Shown one piece after another: positions 18,264 to 25,936 of a stretch of 64,000 nt of DNA (positions within the stretch are counted from its first letter, which is position 1; each line of letters begins with the position of its first letter). The position numbers were made by a program, and so were the translations under genes. The stretch covers positions 84,419 through 148,418 of the forward strand of contig PLTZ01000019.1 of NCBI GenBank assembly GCA_003164715.1, written 5' to 3'. Source of the DNA: Opitutaceae bacterium (lineage in GTDB: Bacteria; Verrucomicrobiota; Verrucomicrobiia; Opitutales; Opitutaceae). The notes below the pieces were generated by a model, which was given only the letters and a program-made list of their open reading frames with translations, searched no databases and had not been told where the DNA came from.

Positions 18264-19349
18264 ATGCAAAAGATCTTCCAGGTAGGTTCCAAGACATTCG
18301 TCCTCGATCAGGCGAAGGCGGAAGCCGCGTTCGCGGGAAAGCGCGTGATCAACGGACGCGAGACGATGACCTTCAATCTGCTGCCGCTGAAGTACCAGTG
18401 GGCCTACGACCTTTACCGCAAGATGAAGGCCAACCACTGGGAGCCCGAGGACATCCCGATGGGCAAGGACATCGAGCAGTGGCGCGACGCCAAGGCCGTT
18501 TCGGATGTCGAGCGCTGGATCATCCGGATGGGCATCGGCTACTTCTCGGCCGCCGAGGGGATCGTGGGCGACAACATCCAGCACGTGGTGCGGGAGCTGG
18601 TCACGGCCCCGGAGTTGAAGCTCGTCCTCGGGCGGCACGCCCACGAGGAGAATATCCACGCGGATTCCCTCCTCTACATGATCGCTTCGCTCGGGATCAA
18701 TCCCCACGAGTGCGAGGCGATGTTCGAGGACGTGCCCACCATCGTGCGCAAGAACGAATTTGTAACGCGGATTTCACGCGAGCTGCGCCGGGACCTCGAC
18801 CTCACCAAGGCGGAGAACAAGAAGCTCCTGGCCTCGAACATCTTCGTGTTCGGCCAGTGCATGGAGGGGACGCAGTTCTACGGCCTCTTCGGGATGATCC
18901 TTTCGCTCTACCGGCAGAACAAGTTCCCGGGCATAGGCCAGATGTTCAGGTACACCCTCAGGGACGAGTCGAACCACATCGAGGTGTTCCGCAACCTGTT
19001 CATGGACTTGGTCGAGGAGAACCGCGAGATCTGGTCGCCCGAGTACAAGGAGGAGCTCCGCGGCCTCATGCGCGAGGCGGTCTCCCTGGAAAAGGACTTC
19101 ATCCGCGACTGCCTGCCCGTCAACGCGGTGGGGCTGCGGCTCGAGGATTTCCAAACCTATATCGACTACATCGCCGATCGCCGCCTCGAGGGCTGCGGTC
19201 TGGCGCCGCTGTCCGGCGGCATCAAAAATCCCCTGCCGTGGCTGGCCGAGATGATGGACATCGCGAAGGAGCAGAACTTCTTCGAGGGCAGGGTCACCGA
19301 GTACCAGAAGGCTTCCTCATTGACGGTCGCATCGGACGACGAGCTCTGA
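18264..19349 (+). CDS. nrdB: ribonucleoside-diphosphate reductase small subunit R2, class Ic-like
   Basis: Diiron-carboxylate fold motifs YFSAAEGIVGDNI, HEENIHADSLLY, GQCMEGTQFYG, RDESNHIEVFRNLF; adjacent to R1. Confidence 0.92.
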   Translation: MQKIFQVGSKTFVLDQAKAEAAFAGKRVINGRETMTFNLLPLKYQWAYDLYRKMKANHWEPEDIPMGKDIEQWRDAKAVSDVERWIIRMGIGYFSAAEGIVGDNIQHVVRELVTAPELKLVLGRHAHEENIHADSLLYMIASLGINPHECEAMFEDVPTIVRKNEFVTRISRELRRDLDLTKAENKKLLASNIFVFGQCMEGTQFYGLFGMILSLYRQNKFPGIGQMFRYTLRDESNHIEVFRNLFMDLVEENREIWSPEYKEELRGLMREAVSLEKDFIRDCLPVNAVGLRLEDFQTYIDYIADRRLEGCGLAPLSGGIKNPLPWLAEMMDIAKEQNFFEGRVTEYQKASSLTVASDDEL

Positions 19350-19502
19350 CCAAGAGCCGTACGAATCGAAACTCTCAGTAGCGCCGACCGTCCCCTCATC
19401 GCTCTAGAGGACCTCTGTCTGCCGCAGCCGGCAAAGGGGTCCCTCATCGCTCCTCCCCGATCTCCGCCTGTTGCAACTCTTTTCTAAACCGGATCTTATC
19501 TA

Positions 19503-22500
19503 ATGAACAATATTCCGCTGGCTCATGACCTCGCCCTCAAGCGCACGGTCCACGCCCCCGTTGATCAGAAGCATTTGTACGCCTGGCGCGACGTGATTGC
19601 TCCGTCGGACATCGCGCTGCCATCGATCGTCCTATTGTGCCCGCATGGCGAGGAGCGATTCGACATGACCGAGGTCGCCGACACGCTGGGAAAGGCGCTC
19701 ACGAATGTCTACATCTCCCAGGGGGAGAAGGAGATCTTCACGGAGAAGAACCGGAACTGGGTCGCCCAGATCTGCCGGGAGCTTGCGGGGAACCTGACCG
19801 AGATGGCCCGCAAGCAGAACCCCCTGCGCCTCACGCTGAACGGCCTCTACGAGCTGATCGAGAAGACCTTGGTCGACAACAACGCCTACATGGTGGCGAA
19901 GAGCGTTCTGCTCAACCGCTCGCGCAAGATCTCGGTGAGCCGCGAATCGGCCGCCCAGAGCACGGTCCGCGTCATTCGCCGCAACAGCCAGATCGTGCCG
20001 TGGAACGACAGCAAGGTGGAGATCGCGGTGCGGAAGACCTTCCTGTCGCAGGCACGCGACTCCGCCCCGGCGGTCGCGATCGCTAAGGCGGTTTCGGAGA
20101 GGGTCCATGCGTCGAACCAGGCCTTTGTAAGGATCGAGGAGGTCCAGGACATCGTCCAGGAGGAGCTCATGAAGGCGGGCCACTTCAAGGTGGCCGAGGC
20201 CTACATCCTCTTCCGGGCGGAGCGGGCGGCGGCCCGCCAGAACGGGGAGTCGGAGACGTTTGAGGTGACGCTTGAGAAGGCGATCGGGACCCAGGGAGTC
20301 CTGGTCGTGGTCAAGAAGCCGAGCGGGGAGACGATTCTCTGGGACGGCGCCGACCTGCGCAAGAGGATCGAGTTCGCGATGACGGGCCTTGAGCTCTGCC
20401 TGACACCCGAGGAGATCGAGTTTGAGCTCAGGAGGGCCATCTACGACCAGATTTCCCAGAAGGACCTGGATGCGACCATCATCCTCAACTCCAAGACCCT
20501 CATCGAGAGGGACGCGGACTTTGCGAAATTCGCCGGGCGGATCCAGCTGACCTACATCTACGAGGAAGTGCTCGGCTGGGACATCCTGCGCGACGGCATC
20601 AGCAAGCTAAAGGAATGCCACCGCAAGGCGTTCAAGAAGTACATCGAGCACGGGATCGCCATCAAGCGCCTCAATCCCCGCCTTCTGGACTACGATTTGC
20701 AGAGGCTCGGAAGCGCTCTCGACCCGTCGTCGGACCTGGAATTCGACTTCCTCGGTGTGCAGACGCTCTACGACCGTTATCTGATCGTGGACAAAGTCTC
20801 GAAATCGACGCGGCGGATCGAGACACCGCAGTTCTTCTGGATGCGCGTGGCTATGGGGCTCTTCCTTGATGAGAAAGGGGACCGTGAGTCCAAGGCCAGC
20901 GCGCTCTACGATCTCTACAAGACCCGTCGATTCTGCTCGTCGACGCCCACGCTGTTCAACAGCGGGACTCTGCACAGTCAGCTGAGCTCATGTTATTTGT
21001 ATCATATTGACGACTCGATAGAAGGGATATTTCAAAGAGGCATTGCCGAGAATGCCTACCTCTCGAAATGGGCGGGCGGCTTAGGCGGGTCATGGACCTC
21101 CGTGCGCGGCACAGGTGCCTATATCGGAGGCACGAACGGCGAGTCTCAGGGCGTCATCCCGTTCCTTAAGCTCCACAACGACCAGCTTGTCGCCGTGAAC
21201 CAGTGCTTTGGACCGGACACGGTCGTCTACACGGCGGACGGGCCCAAAGCGATCCGCGACGTGAAGCAGGGCGACCTGGTGCTTGGGGATAGCGGCACCT
21301 ATCGCGAGGTGACCGAGAAGTTCGCTTACGACCAGCATGGCCCGATGGTGGCGGTGAAGATCAAGCACTCGGTTGCTCCGATCCGGGTGACGACCGGGCA
21401 TCCATTCTATGCCATTCGCGGCGTGCCAATGGAGCAGGCCTGCGCCCGCACCATGCAGTGGCTGGCCAAGGGCAAGGTGCGCACCCAGTGGATCGACGCG
21501 GGCGAACTCCGGCCGGGCGACTATGTCGCGCAGACGATTCCCACTCAGGTCATCCCGGCCGAGGGCTTCTCAGAGGAAGACGCGCGCATGTATGGAATCC
21601 TTCTCGGGGACGGGCACCTTTCAAAGAACGGCCATCAATGGGGCGTTTCCGGCCACCCACAGCGCGACGAGCACATTGAGTTCGTCCGGCAGTACCTCGC
21701 CGACCGCGGAATTCACTCTTGGGAGACGGGACGCGGGGAGACCTACCTGCAGGTAAACTGGGCCAGTGGGCGAGGGGTGGTGCGCGACGGGACCACTGGG
21801 CGCATCGCTGGGGCAGGGGAAGCGACGATGCCCTTTGGTCACGAGGATCTCTACGACGACAAGGGCAGAAAACGCATTTCGCGCCGTTTCTCGCACCTTC
21901 AGCATGGGCACACTCGCGCTTTGGTGCAGGGCCTATTGGAAACAGACGGCGGGGTTTCCCGCGGCAAGGAGATCTACTTCACCAACACGTCGCAGCCGCT
22001 TGTCGAGGGACTCCGCTACCAGCTCCTGCGCCTTGGAATTCCAACAGCCGGCCAGTTCCGCAGGAGGGACATCTCTCACGAGGGCCGGCGTTCCGACGGT
22101 TCCACCGTCAGCTTCACGGGGTTTAGCGACTGCTATGATGTCCGGATTCCCGCGGTAATGGAGATTGCCACCCTCGTCGACTGCAAGCCGCTCACGAAGA
22201 GGAACTGGATCACCCACGATGGATGCGTCTATTCGCGGGTGAGGGATGTATCCGGCGTCGAGCCCGATCCGTTCGTCTTCGATCTCAAGGTCGAGGGCGA
22301 CGAGACCTACATGACCAACGCGGCCTTGGTCCACAACGGCGGCAAGCGCAAGGGTTCCGGGTGCGCCTACCTGGAGAGCTGGCACAACGACATCTTTGAG
22401 TTCCTCGAGCTGAGGAAGAACACGGGCGACGACCGCCGCCGGACCCATGACATGAACACGGCGAACTGGATTCCTGACCTGTTCATGAAGCGAATGGAGG

Positions 22501-23963
22501 TCCGGGGCTCGTGGACGCTATTCCGCAGCAACGAGGTGCCCGATCTCCACGAGACTTTTGGCAAGAAGTTCGAGGACCTCTACCTCAACTACGAGAGGCT
22601 GGCCGAGGAGGGGAAGATCTACGGGCATAAGATCGAAGCCCTGGATCTCTGGAAGAAGATGCTCTCGATGATCTTCGAGACCGGGCACCCATGGATAACG
22701 TTCAAGGATCCGTGCAACGTGCGTTCGCCACAGGACCACGTTGGGGTGGTTCACTCATCAAATTTGTGTTCGGAGATCACCCTGAACACGTCCAAGGAAG
22801 AGACCGCGGTCTGCAACCTCGGATCGGTGATCCTTGAGACACATCTTCTTCCTGACGGATCGATCGACCACCGAAAGCTTCGCGAGACGATCCGGATGGC
22901 GGTGCGGGCATTGGACAATGTGATCGACATCAATTACTACCCGACCGAGGCCGCCAAGTGCTCGAACATGCGCCACCGGCCAATCGGCATGGGCGTGATG
23001 GGGCTTGCGAACACGCTCTACATGAAGGGCATTGCCTTCGCTTCGCCGGAGGCTGTGGAGTTCAACGATGAGGCGATGGAGGCGATCGCCTTCTACGCCT
23101 ACGAGGCGAGTTCCGACCTTGCGGCCGAGCGCGGGACCTACTCGTCGTACCGCGGATCCAAGTGGGACCGCGGCCTGCTTCCTCCCGACACGGTGGATCT
23201 CCTCGAGAAGGAGCGCGGGCTCCCGATCCAGGTGCCGCGCACCTCGCGGATGGACTGGACCCCGCTGCGGGCGAAGATCGCCGCGCAGGGCATGCGCAAC
23301 AGCAACGTCCTTGCCATCGCGCCCACGGCGACGATCTCCAACATCACGAACACCTCGCCCTGCATCGAGCCGACCTACAAGAACCTGTTCGTCAAATCGA
23401 ACCTCTCCGGCGAATTCATCGTGCTGAACCCCTTCCTCGTGAAGGACCTGAAGGCCCGCGGCCTGTGGGACCGGGACATGATGGACAGCCTCAAGTACTT
23501 CGACGGCGAGCTTAGGGATATCGAGAGGATCCCGGCAGACCTGAAGCAGAAATACCTCACGGCGTTCGACATCGACCACAAGTGGGTGATCGACGCCGCC
23601 GCCCGGCGCCAGAAGTGGATCGACCAGTCCCAATCCGTGAATCTCTGGATCAAGACGCCGGACCTGAAGACGCTCTCTCACATGTACCGCCATGCGTGGC
23701 ACGCCGGGCTCAAGACCACCTACTACCTGCGCGGCCTCGGGGCCTCCAACATCGAGAAGGCGACGGTCCAGGTGAAGAAGGAGATGCGCGGGGCAGCGGG
23801 GGAGACCAAGGCCGAGACGGCAACACGCGATGCGGCTAACCTCCTATCGACGCCGCCGTTTCCGACGGCAGAAGCGGCTCCGAAGCAGTACACCGCCGAG
23901 GAAAAGGTTGCGTGCTCGATTGAGGCGATGCGCAACGGCGGTACGTGCGAGGCCTGCCAGTAG
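19503..23963 (+). CDS. nrdA: ribonucleoside-diphosphate reductase large subunit R1 (NrdAz-like, several N-terminal ATP-cones), interrupted by an intein
   Basis: LSSCYLYHIDD, SSNLCSEITLNTSKEETAVCNLGS, RHRPIGMGVMGLANTLY, C-terminal GGTCEACQ; intein inserted at VAVNQ^GGKRKGSG. Confidence 0.93.
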   Translation: MNNIPLAHDLALKRTVHAPVDQKHLYAWRDVIAPSDIALPSIVLLCPHGEERFDMTEVADTLGKALTNVYISQGEKEIFTEKNRNWVAQICRELAGNLTEMARKQNPLRLTLNGLYELIEKTLVDNNAYMVAKSVLLNRSRKISVSRESAAQSTVRVIRRNSQIVPWNDSKVEIAVRKTFLSQARDSAPAVAIAKAVSERVHASNQAFVRIEEVQDIVQEELMKAGHFKVAEAYILFRAERAAARQNGESETFEVTLEKAIGTQGVLVVVKKPSGETILWDGADLRKRIEFAMTGLELCLTPEEIEFELRRAIYDQISQKDLDATIILNSKTLIERDADFAKFAGRIQLTYIYEEVLGWDILRDGISKLKECHRKAFKKYIEHGIAIKRLNPRLLDYDLQRLGSALDPSSDLEFDFLGVQTLYDRYLIVDKVSKSTRRIETPQFFWMRVAMGLFLDEKGDRESKASALYDLYKTRRFCSSTPTLFNSGTLHSQLSSCYLYHIDDSIEGIFQRGIAENAYLSKWAGGLGGSWTSVRGTGAYIGGTNGESQGVIPFLKLHNDQLVAVNQCFGPDTVVYTADGPKAIRDVKQGDLVLGDSGTYREVTEKFAYDQHGPMVAVKIKHSVAPIRVTTGHPFYAIRGVPMEQACARTMQWLAKGKVRTQWIDAGELRPGDYVAQTIPTQVIPAEGFSEEDARMYGILLGDGHLSKNGHQWGVSGHPQRDEHIEFVRQYLADRGIHSWETGRGETYLQVNWASGRGVVRDGTTGRIAGAGEATMPFGHEDLYDDKGRKRISRRFSHLQHGHTRALVQGLLETDGGVSRGKEIYFTNTSQPLVEGLRYQLLRLGIPTAGQFRRRDISHEGRRSDGSTVSFTGFSDCYDVRIPAVMEIATLVDCKPLTKRNWITHDGCVYSRVRDVSGVEPDPFVFDLKVEGDETYMTNAALVHNGGKRKGSGCAYLESWHNDIFEFLELRKNTGDDRRRTHDMNTANWIPDLFMKRMEVRGSWTLFRSNEVPDLHETFGKKFEDLYLNYERLAEEGKIYGHKIEALDLWKKMLSMIFETGHPWITFKDPCNVRSPQDHVGVVHSSNLCSEITLNTSKEETAVCNLGSVILETHLLPDGSIDHRKLRETIRMAVRALDNVIDINYYPTEAAKCSNMRHRPIGMGVMGLANTLYMKGIAFASPEAVEFNDEAMEAIAFYAYEASSDLAAERGTYSSYRGSKWDRGLLPPDTVDLLEKERGLPIQVPRTSRMDWTPLRAKIAAQGMRNSNVLAIAPTATISNITNTSPCIEPTYKNLFVKSNLSGEFIVLNPFLVKDLKARGLWDRDMMDSLKYFDGELRDIERIPADLKQKYLTAFDIDHKWVIDAAARRQKWIDQSQSVNLWIKTPDLKTLSHMYRHAWHAGLKTTYYLRGLGASNIEKATVQVKKEMRGAAGETKAETATRDAANLLSTPPFPTAEAAPKQYTAEEKVACSIEAMRNGGTCEACQ
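21204..22337 (+). mobile_element. In-frame intein (378 aa) with LAGLIDADG homing-endonuclease motifs, inserted in nrdA
   Basis: N-terminal CFGPDTVVYTADGPKAIRDVKQGDLVLG (block A), VTTGHPFYAI (block B, TxxH), MYGILLGDGHLS and LVQGLLETDGGVS (dodecapeptides), VFDLKVEGDETYMTNAALVHN (blocks F/G). Confidence 0.93.
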
Positions 23964-23979
23964 GGCGCCCCATCTTGAC

Positions 23980-23993
23980 AAACAGGCCTGTTT
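23980..23993. promoter_or_regulatory. 14-bp perfect palindrome AAACAGGCCTGTTT, putative operator of the first TA module
   Basis: Palindrome abuts TTGACA (23975-23980), just upstream of the antitoxin ATG; half-site GCCTGTTT repeated downstream. Confidence 0.55.
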
Positions 23994-24009
23994 ATCTAGC
24001 CTGTTTGGC

Positions 24010-24261
24010 ATGAAGACCGTTGATGCCTCTATGGGCGCCTTTGAGGCCAAAAACAGGTTTTCCGAACTCCTCGAACGTGTGGGCCGAGGGGCCGAGATAA
24101 CCATTACAAAACACGACCGTGCGGTTGCCCGGCTGGTTCCGGCCGTCTCGCAGACCAGCGATAGACGCAAGCGAGCCACTGCGGAACTTCGGGCGCTGCG
24201 TGCGCGTTACAGTCTGAAGGGACTTTCGGTGCGAGGCCTGATCGAGCAGGGTCGGAGATGA
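24010..24261 (+). CDS. Phd/YefM-family antitoxin (TA module 1)
   Basis: MKTVDASMGAFEAKNRFSELLERVGRGAEITITKHDRAVARLVPA. Confidence 0.85.
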   Translation: MKTVDASMGAFEAKNRFSELLERVGRGAEITITKHDRAVARLVPAVSQTSDRRKRATAELRALRARYSLKGLSVRGLIEQGRR

Positions 24262-24674
24262 GTGAATTTGTCCTAGACTGCTCCGCTACCGTTCCCTGGG
24301 TATTTGAGTCCGAGACAACCCCGGAGACCGATGCATTGCTCGATAGACTTGCCGCGGGCGATAAGGCATGGGTGCCTGCACTATGGCATCTGGAGTTGGC
24401 CAATGTGCTGCTGGGGGCTCAACGCAAGGGGCGAATTGATAAGGCGGGCATTGAAAAATTCCTATCCGCATTGAACGTCTATGACATTGAGGTGGATTCT
24501 GAGACAATGGCCTTGGCTTGGTCGAAGACGCTGGCCCTCGCGGAAAGCTTCGGTCTCTCGCTGCACGACGCCGCATACCTGGAACTGGCACTGCGTCGCG
24601 GATTGCCGGTTGCGACTCTGGATAGGCCCCTGCGGGCGGCCGTTCAAGAGGCAGGCGGCAGTCTGGTGCTCTGA
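24258..24674 (+). CDS. PIN-domain VapC-like toxin (TA module 1)
   Basis: FVLDCSATVPWVF...HLELANVL...LSLHDAAYLELAL...ATLD acidic PIN motifs; overlaps antitoxin stop (ATGA). Confidence 0.87.
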   Translation: MSEFVLDCSATVPWVFESETTPETDALLDRLAAGDKAWVPALWHLELANVLLGAQRKGRIDKAGIEKFLSALNVYDIEVDSETMALAWSKTLALAESFGLSLHDAAYLELALRRGLPVATLDRPLRAAVQEAGGSLVL

Positions 24675-24737
24675 GAGTTCTTGCAGGCGGGTGCCTCGGA
24701 CGCCTTGAGAACGAGCGTAGAACGTTCAGCCAAAGGC

Positions 24738-25157
24738 CTATCCCGCCAGGGGCAGGCCCAGTTGCTCTGCCGCCCGCAGCATCCGGACATCCTTGGTGAA
24801 CAGGGGGCCCACCTCGGCACTCAAATATGTTGCCAGGTGAAGCGCATCAAGCGCGCGCAGTGAAACCTTGGGATGCAGCTCATTCAACAGTTCGGTGGCG
24901 TCCTGAACGATCATGCCATCCAAGGCAAGGAATCGGATCTTTTGGGCCACGATGCGTCTTTCAAACTCCTGCCACACCTCAGTCCCCAACCCGGCAGGGA
25001 TAACTCCCCGTGACACTTTGCCAAGGATGGCAGAACGAAGCTCGCAGTAGAGCAGCCGAGACGAAACCAGCGTGGTTCCGGAGACAATTGCCTCGCAAAG
25101 CTCCGAATCAGGCTCCGCCACAAAAAGCTTCACCATCACCGAGGTGTCGACGTACAT
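24738..25157 (-). CDS. PIN-domain VapC-like toxin (TA module 2)
   Basis: MYVDTSVMVKLFVAEPDSE...CELRSAI...SLRALDALHLATY. Confidence 0.87.
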   Translation of the reverse strand: MYVDTSVMVKLFVAEPDSELCEAIVSGTTLVSSRLLYCELRSAILGKVSRGVIPAGLGTEVWQEFERRIVAQKIRFLALDGMIVQDATELLNELHPKVSLRALDALHLATYLSAEVGPLFTKDVRMLRAAEQLGLPLAG

Positions 25158-25161
25158 GGCG

Positions 25162-25491
25162 TCAATAGCCGCTGTCCCGTTCCGCCCGGAGGATTGGGGC
25201 CGAGTCTTCGACTATGGTTGTCTTCTCGCGAAGAGCCCGCAGCGACGTCCATTTGGCCCCTTGGATCATCGGCCGATAGCGCACGATCATTGCCTTAGGA
25301 CGGCCGTCACTTGTGACCACGATTCGTTCCCCTCGCTCGGCGCGGTCGAGGAGGCTCGACAACCGATCCTTTGCCTCGCGCACATTGACAACGTCGCACA
25401 CTATTCCATAGACGGCCGCGGCCTCCTTTATTGAGAGCTCCTGCGCTTGCGCCTCCGGGTAGGTCGAGCGGATTCTTCGGTTTCTCTTCAT
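25162..25491 (-). CDS. Phd/YefM-family antitoxin (TA module 2)
   Basis: VVNVREAKDRLSSLLDRAERGERIVVTSDGRPKAMIVRYRP; ATG at 25491 preferred over the 25509 start. Confidence 0.8.
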   Translation of the reverse strand: MKRNRRIRSTYPEAQAQELSIKEAAAVYGIVCDVVNVREAKDRLSSLLDRAERGERIVVTSDGRPKAMIVRYRPMIQGAKWTSLRALREKTTIVEDSAPILRAERDSGY

Positions 25492-25510
25492 GTGGCCATA
25501 TGTGGCCACA
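25491..25510. promoter_or_regulatory. tandem 10-bp repeat TGTGGCCATA/TGTGGCCACA at the start of TA module 2
   Basis: Two TGTGGCCA copies exactly 10 bp apart overlapping the antitoxin start; candidate autoregulatory operator. Confidence 0.4.
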
Positions 25511-25583
25511 CCAACGGTGAAGTCAAGATCATTCGGGATTTCGACTTAAAAGGCTGATCATCCAATTTTCTGTATTCGCTGAT

Positions 25584-25837
25584 ATGGCGCTGAGGCAGCT
25601 CGGAATTTCTCCGAGTTGGTCAATCGAGTCCACTACCTACGGGGGACAACAATCCTTGTCAAAAGAGACAAGCCGATGGTCAAACTCAGCCCTGTCAGTC
25701 GCCCCAAGACCGGACGGGAGTTGGCCGCGCTCTGGCCGAAGTGCCCGATACTGAGCCCCGATGAGGTCGCGAGCTTCAAGCGCGACATGGCCGATTCCCG
25801 CAGCCGTCTCGGCCCCTTGGTTTCAAAATGGGAGTAA
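25584..25837 (+). pseudogene. Phd/YefM-family antitoxin with disrupted 5' end
   Basis: Frame encodes (stop)-YGAEAARNFSELVNRVHYLRGTTILVKRDKPMVKLSPV...LVSKWE, a Phd core; the nearby ATG (25584) is in a different frame. Confidence 0.6.
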
Positions 25838-25936
25838 TTGGCGTCGTCTCCGATTGACGGGACGGATCTCTAGTTGATCGCGACCCAGCCGAGAATCTGC
25901 CCGCCCTGCTCGTGCGTTTCAATGTGAGGTTTGCGG

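Noticed and set aside
24675-24737. Small ORF 24681..24863 (+) between the two TA toxins
   Set aside because: Lies mostly antisense to toxin 2 with no recognisable motif or initiation context.
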